This document shows, in pieces, positions 39,170 to 48,522 of a stretch of 64,000 bases of DNA; positions within the stretch are counted from its first letter, which is position 1; each line of letters opens with the position of its first letter. This stretch comes from Herbaspirillum rhizosphaerae (lineage in GTDB: Bacteria; Pseudomonadota; Gammaproteobacteria; Burkholderiales; Burkholderiaceae_D): assembly GCF_001189965.1 (NCBI RefSeq), contig NZ_LFLU01000004.1, positions 186,001 to 250,000 of the forward strand, written 5' to 3'. The translations under genes and the position numbers were made by a program. The notes under the pieces were generated by a model. The model saw nothing but the letters and a program-made list of their open reading frames with translations. It made no database searches and had not been told where the DNA came from.

Positions 39170-40177
39170 TTAGCTGGCGAACGCTCCCGCCGACTCCCGG
39201 TGCGCAGACGGCGAATTCGCTTCGAACTTCTTCCACACGCGCCGCAACTGGCGGCCGGAATGGAAACCCGATTTCTCCGCGACGCGCTCGATGTCCAACG
39301 GCGATTGCGCCAGCAGGTCACGCGCCAGCGCGATGCGAATGCGGTGGATGTAATCGATCAGGCTGTCGCCGGTATGCTCGCGAAACAGGCGCGTCAGATG
39401 CCGTTCGCTGGTGCAGGCGATGTCGGCCAGTTGCGCCACGCTCCAGTCTTGCGCGGGGTCCTTGATCACGGCGTTCTGTACGCGATGCACCGCCGGATGC
39501 AAATGATTGCGCGCCGTCAGCCAGGGCGACAATTGCGGATCGCTGCCGGTACGGCGCAGGTACACCACCAGCGAACGCGCCACCGATGCACTGCAGGCGT
39601 GGCCGGCGATTTGCGCGACGAGATGCAGCGCGAGATCGATGCCGGTGGTCACGCCGGCGCTGGTGCAGATGGCGCCGTCTTCGACGAAGATGCGATTTTC
39701 CAGCACATCCGCCTGCGGCGCAAAGCCGCGTAATTCGTTGATGTGGCTATGGTGAGTGGTGCATTTGCGCTTGCCCAGCAAACCCGCGTACGCCGCCAGC
39801 AAAGCGCCGGTGCAGATGCAGACCAGCCGGTGATGCGGTCGGTAGTGCTGCTGCAGCCAGCGCACTGCGGCCTGGTCGGCGGGATTGCTGAAGTCGTCGT
39901 CCTTGTCGATGCAGCCGCTCAGGACCAGCATGGCATTCTCGGGCAAGCCGTCAGGCAGAGCTTCGATGCCGGTCAGCGTCAGCCCGACCGAGGTCGCTAC
40001 TTCACGATGGGCGCTGATGAAACGCAGGTCGAAGTATGGCGGGCAGCCGGATTTTTCGGCGAAACGGTTGGCGTAGCGCAATACCTCGGCCGGACCGATC
40101 AGGTCAAGCGTGAGCGCCGATTCCCGCAGCAAGAAATAAACCGGGATGGTGGCGCCCCGTGTCGTTGCCTGTTCCAT
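39170..40177 (-). CDS. GlxA-family AraC-type transcriptional regulator
   Basis: 335 residues from the ATG at 40177 with GAGGG SD; 16 further upstream codons are unlikely to be coding. The N-terminal DJ-1/PfpI-like domain (about 10-185, with ICTGALLAAYAGLLGKRKCTTHH) lacks peptidase function in regulators. The C-terminal AraC HTH pair (about 230-325) has DWSVAQLADIACTSERHLTRLF and DYIHRIRIALARDLL. GlxA-type regulators often control catabolism of amines or betaines. It lies between a solute-binding protein and a flavin monooxygenase gene. Confidence 0.92.
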   Translation of the reverse strand: MEQATTRGATIPVYFLLRESALTLDLIGPAEVLRYANRFAEKSGCPPYFDLRFISAHREVATSVGLTLTGIEALPDGLPENAMLVLSGCIDKDDDFSNPADQAAVRWLQQHYRPHHRLVCICTGALLAAYAGLLGKRKCTTHHSHINELRGFAPQADVLENRIFVEDGAICTSAGVTTGIDLALHLVAQIAGHACSASVARSLVVYLRRTGSDPQLSPWLTARNHLHPAVHRVQNAVIKDPAQDWSVAQLADIACTSERHLTRLFREHTGDSLIDYIHRIRIALARDLLAQSPLDIERVAEKSGFHSGRQLRRVWKKFEANSPSAHRESAGAFAS

Positions 40178-40300
40178 GTTTCCCTCTGCTGGTGAGACGT
40201 GAGGAAACCATGGTAACGCATGCACACCTCCCTGACCATGCCTGCCGGGGACATGGACCGGACAAATTCCGCCACGCGATAAAGCCGAGTTTTCTGTGAA

Positions 40301-41476
40301 TCAGGAATACAGCGTCGGCTCCGGCAACAGATGTTCCAGCGCATAACGGCCGACGTCGCGCAGCTTGTAGTCGATGGGATCATGCAAAGTATGGGTGCGC
40401 GCATTGCGCCAGAAGCGATCCAGCCCCAGGGTCGCCTTGGTGGCGCGCGCGCCGCAGACGTCGAATACGTCTTGCCCTACCGCCAACGCCGTGCGATGCG
40501 CCAGCACCTTGGCCTCGGCAACCGCCAGCGCCGCCCTGCCGCGCTGCTCGGCGACCAGTGCCGGACCGATGCGCCAGACCTTGTCCAGCTCGGCGCCGGC
40601 TTCATCCGCCAGCGCGCGCGCGGCGCGAATCTGCAAATGCATCTCGGCGTAGCGATGGATCACGTAGGGGTCGTCGGCGGCGCGCTGCACACCGGCGGCA
40701 AACCACGGCCGCCCCTGATTGAGCGTGTAATCGCGCGCCTGCTCGAATGCGCCTTCGGCCATGCCGAGGTAAAGATTGACCAGAATCAGTTGCGCCACCA
40801 CGCCGCGCAGCGAGAGAAAAGGCGTTGATACGCCGTCGGGCCGGAACAGCACCTCGCTCCACTCCAGACGCACCTGCTCGTAACTGACTGACGTGCTGTC
40901 GGTCTGGCGCTGGCCGATGGGATCCCAGTCGTCATGGATGGTGATGCCTTCGCGTGCCGTCGGCAGCACGGCGATGAGGATCTTGCCGCTGGGCTGATGC
41001 AAGGCAGTAGTGAGCAGGCGATGCGAACCGAGCGTGCCGGAGCAGAATCCCTTGATGCCTTGCAAGATCAAGCCGCCGTCCTGTTCAGTAGCGATCAGGC
41101 GCGGATCGGCGGGATTGGCGGAATTGCCCCACCAGTGATTCAGGGCGACCGTTTCGCGCAGATAGAGCGCCCGCTGTTCATCGGAACCGTAAGACAGCAC
41201 ACCCGACAATTGCAAGGTCTGGAACGCCAGCAGATGCGCCATCGCGCTGTCGACGCGGGCAATGCGGCGCACGATGGCGAGCGTATCGCTCCACGATGCG
41301 CCGATGCCGCCGTATTCTTGCGGCACGACCAGCAGCAGCAAGCCGTTCTGGCGCAGCAATTCCTTTTGTTCCGCCGCATGGCCGCCGGCCCTGTCGCGCT
41401 CGGCGGCGGTGCGCGCCAGTTCTTGTTCGATGGCCGGCAAGGCGGCGTGGATGGTGTCCAGGGTCCAACGGGTCAT
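40301..41476 (-). CDS. Acyl-CoA-dehydrogenase-like flavin monooxygenase (DszC/SfnC type)
   Basis: 391 residues from the ATG at 41476 (MTRWTLDTI). Acyl-CoA dehydrogenase fold: VPQEYGGIGASWSDTLAIVRRIA, NHWWGNSANPADPRL, GIKGFCSGTLGSHRLL, and VCGARATKATLGLDRFWRNARTHTLHDP, the last like DszC/SfnC/hydroxylase-type enzymes that use FMNH2 and O2 rather than oxidise acyl-CoA. It may work in organosulfur use (inference). No flavin reductase is adjacent. Weak SD. Confidence 0.85.
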   Translation of the reverse strand: MTRWTLDTIHAALPAIEQELARTAAERDRAGGHAAEQKELLRQNGLLLLVVPQEYGGIGASWSDTLAIVRRIARVDSAMAHLLAFQTLQLSGVLSYGSDEQRALYLRETVALNHWWGNSANPADPRLIATEQDGGLILQGIKGFCSGTLGSHRLLTTALHQPSGKILIAVLPTAREGITIHDDWDPIGQRQTDSTSVSYEQVRLEWSEVLFRPDGVSTPFLSLRGVVAQLILVNLYLGMAEGAFEQARDYTLNQGRPWFAAGVQRAADDPYVIHRYAEMHLQIRAARALADEAGAELDKVWRIGPALVAEQRGRAALAVAEAKVLAHRTALAVGQDVFDVCGARATKATLGLDRFWRNARTHTLHDPIDYKLRDVGRYALEHLLPEPTLYS

Positions 41477-41609
41477 GGCGAAGCTTTCGGCGAATTTCAG
41501 TGAGCGGAAGTGTCGAGGCTGGGCGTCAAATACGAAACAAATTTTTTCGCATATCGATATGCGCCGGACGGTCGCCGGCGGCAAACCGGTCAAGCTGCAT
41601 CAGGCTGCA

Positions 41610-42347
41610 TCAACGCACCGGCAGGAATTGCAGGAAAGAGCCGCCCAGCAGGTTTTGTACGTAGCTGATGCCGGCGCGACGGTATTTTTCGGTAACGAAT
41701 TCCGCCAGCAGATCCAGGCGGCCGACGATCTTGCCGAATTCGCGCTCAAAGCTGAGATTGCGCTCTGTCGCGCTGATTTCGTCGGACAGCAGCAAAGGCT
41801 GGCCGGCGGTGTTGCGGCGATTGGCGAGCATCCAGACCGCGATTTCGATATTGCGCGCGGCGTTGTAGAGATATTGGGCGTCGAGGCCGTCGATGAGGAA
41901 GAACTCGATCTTGCCGCCATGGGCCGTGATGATCATGTCGGCGGTGGCGTAGATGAATGCGGCGACGCGGTCCGCCTTGAAGTCGGGCGACAAGGCCAGC
42001 GACATGGCGGCGATGTCGTGCTTGCCTTGCAGGTCGGCCCAGGTCTGGCGTTTTTCGACGGCTTCGCGCACGCGTTTGAGGACTTCCTCGCGGCTGGCGC
42101 CGGATTTTTTCCACTCGGCCGGATTGCGGCGGTAGAGCTTGTCCATCAGCAGATAGAGGCTCTCCAGATTGCCGCGCATGGCCAGCGTCGCCATGCGGTT
42201 GGTGTCGGACTGCCCCATTTCGCGCGAGCTGGCGGAAGCGCCTTTGACTTCGCCGTGGTTGGTGGGCGCCGACGAACAGGCGGCTAGCATGGCCGCCAAT
42301 ACAACGATAGACAACATGGACGAGCGAACGGCGGCGGTTGGTCTCAT
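41610..42347 (-). CDS. Putative lipoprotein of unknown function
   Basis: 245 residues from the ATG at 42347; another ATG lies at 42356, and the frame is open further but looks non-coding. The signal ends in the lipobox LAAC (MLSIVVLAAMLAAC-S), so a lipoprotein is likely. The mature part is alpha-helical with LYRRNPAEWKKSGASREEVLKRV, FKADRVAAFIYATADMIITAHGG and RNIEIAVWMLANRR. I do not recognise the family. It lies alone between the monooxygenase and phoX on the same strand. Confidence 0.8.
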   Translation of the reverse strand: MRPTAAVRSSMLSIVVLAAMLAACSSAPTNHGEVKGASASSREMGQSDTNRMATLAMRGNLESLYLLMDKLYRRNPAEWKKSGASREEVLKRVREAVEKRQTWADLQGKHDIAAMSLALSPDFKADRVAAFIYATADMIITAHGGKIEFFLIDGLDAQYLYNAARNIEIAVWMLANRRNTAGQPLLLSDEISATERNLSFEREFGKIVGRLDLLAEFVTEKYRRAGISYVQNLLGGSFLQFLPVR

Positions 42348-42533
42348 TTTTTGCATTCCGCTATGACTATCAGATACGGAAAGGAGTTCGACCGCGATTA
42401 TCTCCGTGGCGATCGGTACTCCAGAAATCAACATCCCCCGGCATTCTGACCGGAGCATGCCCGCCAGCATATAACGACATACCGAGAATGCGCTGACTTT
42501 TTTGCAAACCCGCCGGCGCCCCCTCAAACGGAC

Positions 42534-42562
42534 GTAAAAAAAGAGAGGCCGCAGCCTCTCTT
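42534..42562 (-). terminator. Terminator of phoX
   Basis: AAGAGAGGC / GCCTCTCTT stem with loop TGCG on the minus strand, then a 7-T run. It lies 25 bp after the phoX stop. Confidence 0.8.
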
Positions 42563-42586
42563 CCTTGAGTCAATCAAGCTGCCTGA

Positions 42587-44518
42587 TCAGGCCTGCGCCG
42601 GCAACTGCATCCCGGTCAGATAACCGACCGTGGCGCCGAAGCGGTCTTTGTAGTTGGCGCGTACCAGCGGATCCAATGTGTCCTTGACCTTGTCGTGCAG
42701 CGGCTTTTCCCAGTCGCCGGCATGCTGGAAGTTGCTCATGACATAGGTCCAGCCGTTGATTTCATCGACCGCATGCAAGCCGGTCGATTCGGCGCCTGCC
42801 GGGCAGGACAGGACGCGCGAGAGCTGCTTGCTGTCGACGTTGTAGGCCCACAGGAAGTTGTTGACGTGCATGCCGCTGTCTTCGCCGATGAAGAGCGTAC
42901 GCAGCTTTTCGGAGAACTTGATGTTGTCCGGATTGGCGATCTTGTCGGCATGCGCCAGATTGCCCAGCGCGTCGGGCTGCTTCAAGTCTTCTCCGACCAG
43001 AGCCGGCGGCGGCGCCATGTCGACCGGCACCCAGGCGCTGTCGATGGTGCTGCCGGACAGATCGTTCTGGCCGCCCTTCATGTTCAGCGCATACACCGCA
43101 CCGGCCTTCGGGCCTTGCACCTTGATGCCGCCGGAGCCGTCGAGCATCGAGGTCTGCACGTAGGACATGGCCGAGTAAGCGATCTTGTCTTTGGCGTTGA
43201 CGGTGGTGCCTTCCATCTTGGTGAAACCGAGGCTGCCACCCTTGAGCGCCGCGTAGCGGTGGGTTTCGAGGAAGGCGGCGGCCTGCTCCATGCCTGGCTT
43301 GAGCTTGATCCAGTTGGTTTTGCCGTTGAACGGGATCTTGGCGTAGGTGGCATCCTGCGGGTCACTGGTCTTGACGTCCATGATGTCGGCAACCTTGAGC
43401 TTGTCGGCCAGCGCCTTGATCTCCGCGCTGGTGGCGTGACCCAGCTTGACCCATCTGAGCGTGCCGGCGCCGGGGCCGACGCCGGAAGTCTGGGTCCATT
43501 TTGCAACGTAGAGCGTGCCTGCCGACAGATCGGCCTCGCGATCAGCGATGAACATGAACAAACCGCCGTTGGTCGCATCGTCACCCATCAGCACGGTGCG
43601 GCGATCCGGCATGACCTGCACCAGCTCATGCGAAATGCGGCCGAGGCAGAAATGCTTGACCACGCTGCCGCTACCGTCGGCGTGGACGGTGATTTCCGGC
43701 AGATGGCCATAGTGGTAAGGATTGGCCTTGGCGGCATCGCCGAACAGGTTCTTGCTGAAGGCCTGGAACTGCACGTTGCTCGCGATGGCGGCGGCGTCCG
43801 GTTCGTACTCTTCGCTCGACAGATGGGTATTCCACGGCGACAGGCTGGCGCCGCAGGTGATCCACAGGCCGTTGACCGAGGAAGTGTCGACGTTGTGGTA
43901 TTTGACGAGCGACAATTTGCCGGTCTGGGGATCCTGGTCCAGCGTCAGCACCGCGATCGGAGACGGCAACTGCCCGTACATGGCAGCCTGCTTCTGATCG
44001 CGCGTGGTGTATTCGAACTGCACCACGGCAAACACGGCATTGCCCTTGACGCCGGCTACTTGCGCGCCCTTCATCGTCAACAGCGACGAGCCGTCGGGGC
44101 AGTCGGAGAAAAAGTGACGCTCCTTGCCCGGCACCGAGCGATCGATGATCGGTTGATTGTTGATGTCGTAGTAGCCGCCGGCCAGCATCTTGCCGCCCTT
44201 ACCGTCCGGCACCATGTCGCCGGTCATGAAAAACGGCTGATAGGCCAGTTGATAGCTTTGTTTCGCGCCATTGCCGAACACCACGTCCAGGCTCGACTGC
44301 ACGGTCGTGGCGGCCATGGCCGCCGGATTCGCCAGCGAAGGCGCCGGCATGCTGCTGAAGGCGGCCGAGGCGAAGCCGCTGCGATTGGAGGCGGTCGCGC
44401 AGCCTGCCAGCAGGCCGGAGGCGGTCATGGTCAACGGCAACAGCGGTGCGCTGGCGAAGACTTTGAGCAAATCGCGACGTTTTGGCTGGATTTCAGAGGC
44501 GGTTTTGGCGAGTTTCAT
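42587..44518 (-). CDS. phoX: PhoX-type alkaline phosphatase (Tat-exported)
   Basis: 643 residues from the ATG at 44518 with AAGGA SD. The N-terminus has a twin-arginine signal (KRRDLLKV followed by a hydrophobic stretch and LLAGC, which may also be a lipobox). The DUF839/PhoX domain fills the rest, with ITCGASLSPWNTHLSSEEYEPD, the typical site segment of the Ca/Fe-dependent phosphatases, and FIGEDSGMHVNNFLWAY near the end. It releases phosphate from organic esters in the periplasm. A Pho-box-like sequence is upstream. Confidence 0.93.
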   Translation of the reverse strand: MKLAKTASEIQPKRRDLLKVFASAPLLPLTMTASGLLAGCATASNRSGFASAAFSSMPAPSLANPAAMAATTVQSSLDVVFGNGAKQSYQLAYQPFFMTGDMVPDGKGGKMLAGGYYDINNQPIIDRSVPGKERHFFSDCPDGSSLLTMKGAQVAGVKGNAVFAVVQFEYTTRDQKQAAMYGQLPSPIAVLTLDQDPQTGKLSLVKYHNVDTSSVNGLWITCGASLSPWNTHLSSEEYEPDAAAIASNVQFQAFSKNLFGDAAKANPYHYGHLPEITVHADGSGSVVKHFCLGRISHELVQVMPDRRTVLMGDDATNGGLFMFIADREADLSAGTLYVAKWTQTSGVGPGAGTLRWVKLGHATSAEIKALADKLKVADIMDVKTSDPQDATYAKIPFNGKTNWIKLKPGMEQAAAFLETHRYAALKGGSLGFTKMEGTTVNAKDKIAYSAMSYVQTSMLDGSGGIKVQGPKAGAVYALNMKGGQNDLSGSTIDSAWVPVDMAPPPALVGEDLKQPDALGNLAHADKIANPDNIKFSEKLRTLFIGEDSGMHVNNFLWAYNVDSKQLSRVLSCPAGAESTGLHAVDEINGWTYVMSNFQHAGDWEKPLHDKVKDTLDPLVRANYKDRFGATVGYLTGMQLPAQA

Positions 44519-44553
44519 GGCGATTTTTCCTTTTGGATAACGAGCTGACAATT

Positions 44554-44575
44554 CAAGCTGACAATTACCTGACGG
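44554..44575 (-). promoter_or_regulatory. Candidate Pho box upstream of phoX
   Basis: On the minus strand CCGTCAG-GTAA-TTGTCAG-CTTG: two 7-bp half sites 11 bp apart, as in the PhoB consensus (CTGTCAT, 4 AT-rich bases, repeat), with 5 of 7 matches each. A third TTGTCAG follows 13 bp later (44545-44551). It lies about 35-57 bp before the start codon. PhoB control in low phosphate is inferred. Confidence 0.55.
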
Positions 44576-44618
44576 CAATCGCGTGATGCTAATCGCCGAA
44601 AATGACCTCTTTGTGACA

Positions 44619-44648
44619 CTGAAAATACCCTCTCCGGTCTTGTATAAT
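44619..44648 (+). promoter_or_regulatory. Sigma-70 promoter of prfB
   Basis: A perfect TATAAT at 44643-44648, with CTGAAA (4 of 6 to the -35 consensus) at 44619-44624 and an 18-bp spacer. It lies 30 bp before the prfB ATG. Confidence 0.6.
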
Positions 44649-44677
44649 GCGAGGTTTGGTTTGCAAAAGACATAATC

Positions 44678-45782
44678 ATGGAAGCAGAACGCCTCAATTC
44701 CCTCCAATCCCTGCTGGACGACCTCGCGGTGCGTGCAGCTGAATTACGGAGGTATCTTTGACTTCGATGTGAAGTCGGAGAAACTCGACCAGGTCAACGG
44801 CGAATTGGAAGATCCGGAAGTCTGGAACGATCCCAAGCGCGCGCAAGATCTCGGCAAAGAAAAGAAATCGCTGGAAAACATCGTCCATACGCTGATCAAG
44901 ATCGACGGCGACCTGGGCGACACGCGCGACCTGTTCGCCATGGCGCGCGAGGAAAAAGACGAAGACACGCTGATCGCCATCGAAGCCGATGCGGACACCA
45001 TCAAGGGTCTGGTCGAAGGCATGGAATTCCGCCGCATGTTCAGCAACCCGATGGATCCGAACAACTGCTTCATCGACATCCAGGCCGGCGCCGGCGGCAC
45101 CGAAGCGCAGGACTGGGCGTCCATGCTGCTGCGCCAGTATCTGCGCTACTGCGAACGCAAGGGCTTCAAGGCCGAAATCCTGGAACAGTCCGACGGTGAA
45201 GTGGCCGGCATCAAGACCGCCACGATCAAGGTCGAGGGCGAATACGCCTATGGCTTCCTGCGCACCGAAACCGGCGTGCACCGCCTCGTGCGCAAATCGC
45301 CGTTCGACTCCGCCAACGGCCGCCATACATCGTTCTCGAGCTTGTTCGTGTACCCGGAGGTGGATGAATCCTTCGAGATCGACATCAATCCGGCCGACGT
45401 ACGCGTGGACACCTACCGCGCGTCCGGCGCCGGCGGCCAGCACATCAACAAAACCGACTCCGCGGTGCGCCTGACGCACGGCCCGAGCGGCATCGTCGTG
45501 CAATGCCAGAATGACCGCAGCCAGCACCGCAACCGCGCCGAGGCGTGGGACATGTTGCGCGCCAAGCTGTTCGAACTGGAACTGCGCAAGCGCATGAGCG
45601 AGCAGCAAAAACTGGAAGACTCCAAGACCGACGTCGGCTGGGGCCACCAGATCCGTTCCTACGTGCTGGACCAGTCGCGCATCAAGGACTTGCGCACCAA
45701 CTTTGAAATGGGCAACACCAAGGCAGTGCTGGACGGCGAGCTGGATGGCTTTATCGCCGCTTCGCTGAAACAAGGCGTCTGA
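44678..45782 (+). CDS. prfB: Peptide chain release factor 2 (programmed +1 frameshift)
   Basis: 367 residues after frameshifting. The 0-frame runs from ATG 44678 for 27 codons to an in-frame TGA (44759-44761); the rest is in the +1 frame from GAC at 44760. It recognises UAA/UGA stop codons and releases the peptide. Motifs: SPF anticodon-like tripeptide in [15 protein letters not shown], and catalytic GGQ in [17 protein letters not shown]. Next gene lysS follows after 83 bp, the usual beta/gamma order. Any gene caller that needs one frame will truncate it. Confidence 0.97.
44748..44762 (+). promoter_or_regulatory. RF2 autoregulatory frameshift site
   Basis: CGGAGGTATCTTTGAC: an internal Shine-Dalgarno (GGAGG) just before the slippery CTT and the UGA-C stop. 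Low RF2 favours slipping from CTT to TTT, bypassing UGA; this is the classical prfB feedback loop. Confidence 0.95.
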
Positions 45783-45865
45783 TCCTCGCAGCATCCGGCG
45801 TCCCTACGTGGCGCCGGCTCTTCAGCGCCTTTAGCTCCCACGCTTACTAACGAATTCTCGACACC

Positions 45866-47422
45866 ATGACCACACAAAACGACAACGCCGCTCAGCCAGC
45901 GCAACAACAGCCGCCAGTAGATGAAAACACCATCATCGCCGAGCGCCGTTCCAAGCTGAATGCGATCCGCGAGCAAGGCGTCGCCTTCCCCAACGATTTC
46001 CGCCCGGAACACAAGGCGGCCGAACTGCACGCGCAGTACGGCGAGCTGGATAACGAAGCGCTGGAAGCCAATCCGGTCCAGGTCTCCATCGCCGGCCGCA
46101 TGATGTTGAAGCGCGTGATGGGCAAGGCCTCGTTCGCCACACTGCAGGACTCGTCCGGCCCGCGCGCCGACGGCCGCATGCAGCTCTACATCACCAACGA
46201 CGTCACCGGTCCGGAAGCGCACGGCGCCTTCAAGCATTACGACCTGGGCGACATCCTCGGCGCCGAAGGCACGCTGTTCAAGACCAAGACCGGCGAGCTG
46301 TCGGTCAAGGTGACCAGCCTGCGCCTGATCACCAAGTCGCTGCGTCCGCTGCCGGACAAGTTCCACGGCCTGTCGGACCAGGAAACCAAGTACCGTCAGC
46401 GCTACGTCGACCTGATCATGAGCGAAGACACGCGTCGCACTTTCAAGGCGCGTACCGCCGCGATGTCGTCGATCCGCCGCTTCATGGAAAAGAACGACTT
46501 CATGGAAGTCGAAACGCCGATGCTGCACACCATCCCCGGCGGCGCCGCGGCCAAGCCTTTCATCACACATCACAATGCGCTGGACATGCAGATGTTCCTG
46601 CGTATCGCGCCCGAGCTGTACCTGAAGCGCCTGGTGGTCGGCGGCTTCAACCGCGTGTTCGAAGTCAATCGCAACTTCCGCAACGAAGGCGTTTCGCCGC
46701 GTCACAATCCTGAATTCACGATGATGGAATTCTATGCGGCCTACGTCGATTACCAATGGCTGATGACGTTCACCGAACAGGTGATTCGCCAGGCGGCGAT
46801 CGATGCGCACGGCACGGCCACGCTGACCTATCAGGGTCGCGAGCTGGATCTGGCCAAGCCGTTCCAGCGCCTGACCATCACCGGCGCGATCAAGAAGTAT
46901 GCGCCGGAATACACCGATGAACAATTGAACGACATCGACTTCCTGCGCAGCGCGCTGAAGAAGTTCGGCGTCAAGACTGATCAAGCGCCATTGGCGAAAG
47001 CCGGCATCGGCGCACTGCAACTGGCGTTGTTCGAAGAAACCGCCGAGTCGCAGTTGTGGGAACCGACTTACATCATCGACTACCCGGTCGAAGTGTCGCC
47101 GCTGGCGCGCGCATCCGACACGGTTGCCGGCATCACGGAGCGTTTCGAGTTGTTCATCACCGGTCGCGAAATCGCCAACGGTTTCTCCGAGCTGAACGAC
47201 GCCGAAGACCAGGCAGCGCGCTTCCAGGCGCAAGTCGCCGCCAAGGATGCCGGCGATGAAGAAGCCATGTATTACGACGCCGATTACATCCGCGCGCTCG
47301 AATATGGCATGCCGCCGGCCGGCGGCTGCGGCATCGGCATCGACCGCCTGATGATGCTGATCACCGACTCGCCGAACATCCGCGACGTAATCCTGTTCCC
47401 TCATCTGCGTCGCGAAGACTGA
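45866..47422 (+). CDS. lysS: Lysyl-tRNA synthetase (class II)
   Basis: 518 residues. N-terminal OB anticodon-binding domain (about 75-190) and the class II catalytic domain: motif 2 [20 protein letters not shown] and motif 3 [26 protein letters not shown]. Charges tRNA-Lys. It follows prfB. Confidence 0.98.
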   Translation: MTTQNDNAAQPAQQQPPVDENTIIAERRSKLNAIREQGVAFPNDFRPEHKAAELHAQYGELDNEALEANPVQVSIAGRMMLKRVMGKASFATLQDSSGPRADGRMQLYITNDVTGPEAHGAFKHYDLGDILGAEGTLFKTKTGELSVKVTSLRLITKSLRPLPDKFHGLSDQETKYRQRYVDLIMSEDTRRTFKARTAAMSSIRRFMEKNDFMEVETPMLHTIPGGAAAKPFITHHNALDMQMFLRIAPELYLKRLVVGGFNRVFEVNRNFRNEGVSPRHNPEFTMMEFYAAYVDYQWLMTFTEQVIRQAAIDAHGTATLTYQGRELDLAKPFQRLTITGAIKKYAPEYTDEQLNDIDFLRSALKKFGVKTDQAPLAKAGIGALQLALFEETAESQLWEPTYIIDYPVEVSPLARASDTVAGITERFELFITGREIANGFSELNDAEDQAARFQAQVAAKDAGDEEAMYYDADYIRALEYGMPPAGGCGIGIDRLMMLITDSPNIRDVILFPHLRRED

Positions 47423-47495
47423 ACCTTAAAAAGGAACGCCCGGAAAACAACTGTTCCCTTGGCGTTCCGGCAAGAAATCAACAGCCCAGACCTGC

Positions 47496-47540
47496 AGCCC
47501 GTAAGCGCACCTCTCGTGCTCCTACGGGCTGTTTCCGTTT
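47496..47540 (+). terminator. Probable terminator after lysS
   Basis: CAGCCCGTA / TACGGGCTG, a 9-bp stem with an 18-nt loop, followed by TTTCCGTTTGT. A second inverted repeat GGAACGCC / GGCGTTCC lies just before it (47433-47468). Confidence 0.5.
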
Positions 47541-47659
47541 GTCTTACAAACGCCTTACAAGTTTTTACAACTGACACACTATCCGCATTTTTTCACTGAA
47601 CTTTGTCGTCCATAATCGCCTCACATCAACACCACAACACAAATATAAAGAGGCCCATC

Positions 47660-48286
47660 ATGGAAGTCGTCAAAACCCCCAGCCGCATTCATCCCTTAGT
47701 CGCCACTGCAGCAGTGGCAGTCACTTTGGTCAGCCTGGTTGGCGTCGCCGCCATTACCGGCCTGCTGCCGACATCGAGCAGCAACAATGCGCCCCAGCAA
47801 GCCATGTCGGATACGACGGCGCCGCAGTCGCAACAGGCCATGCAGCAAGCACAAAATAATATGCAAGCTGCACCGCAAGTTGCACCGAAACCAAACTATG
47901 CCGCGCAACCGCAACAAAGCAGCGGCTACGGCACGCCGGCGCCAGTGGTGCGCTGCTCCAGCTGCGGTGAAGTTCAGGCGGTGCGCGCAATCCAGCACAC
48001 GCCTAAGGCCAGCGGCGTCGGCATCGTTGCCGGTGCAGTGCTAGGCGGCGTTCTGGGCAATCAGATCGGTAATGGCAACGGCCGCACTCTGGCAACAGTT
48101 GCCGGTGCCGGCGCAGGCGGTTACGCAGGCAACGAAGTTGAAAAGCGTACCCGCACCACAACTACCTACGTCGTTGACGTGCGCATGGAAAACGGCAGCA
48201 TCCGCTCCTTCCCGCAATCCAACGAAGGCTGGCGCGTCGGCGATCAGGTCCGCGTCGTGAATGGTCACCTGACCGGCCGCGGTTAA
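47660..48286 (+). CDS. Glycine-zipper (17-kDa surface antigen-like) membrane protein
   Basis: 208 residues from the ATG at 47660 with GAGG SD. TM or signal anchor about 13-35, then a Gln/Ala/Pro-rich linker (about 40-95), a CSSC pair (CSSCGEVQAV), and a Gly-zipper 2TM segment GVGIVAGAVLGGVLGNQIGNG...AGAGAGGYAGNEVE (about 118-158). The C-terminal strand region is like the SlyB/PcpI-type lipoprotein family, but no lipobox is seen. Envelope integrity is the likely role. Confidence 0.8.
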   Translation: MEVVKTPSRIHPLVATAAVAVTLVSLVGVAAITGLLPTSSSNNAPQQAMSDTTAPQSQQAMQQAQNNMQAAPQVAPKPNYAAQPQQSSGYGTPAPVVRCSSCGEVQAVRAIQHTPKASGVGIVAGAVLGGVLGNQIGNGNGRTLATVAGAGAGGYAGNEVEKRTRTTTTYVVDVRMENGSIRSFPQSNEGWRVGDQVRVVNGHLTGRG

Positions 48287-48328
48287 TCATCTTCCCGGGC
48301 GTCAACGCAGCACAATAGCAACACGCAT

Positions 48329-48370
48329 CAAAGCCGTGCTCACCTTGTTGGTGACACGGCTTTTGTATTT
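48329..48370 (+). terminator. Terminator after the glycine-zipper gene
   Basis: AAAGCCGTGCTCACC / GGTGA-CACGGCTTTT stem (one bulge) with loop TTGTT, followed by GTATTTT. Confidence 0.7.
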
Positions 48371-48522
48371 TCCAGGCATTGTTTTCACTGAAAAATACTC
48401 AGCATTACATCGAAATATTTCTAGTCATCCGCATTGTTTTTGCACTCCACATAAGGCAGGCCTTCTCCGCCTTGAACATTTCCTATGAGCACCATAAGAT
48501 CAATTGACGATGCCGTCGATAA

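Noticed and set aside
42695-44548. A 617-codon plus-strand frame opposite phoX
   Set aside because: Shadow of phoX; no SD or domain.
44678-44761. prfB as a pseudogene because of the in-frame TGA
   Set aside because: The TGA is the programmed frameshift site with all its signals.
45659-47404. A 581-codon minus-strand frame opposite lysS
   Set aside because: lysS motifs on the plus strand are complete; the antisense protein has no domain.
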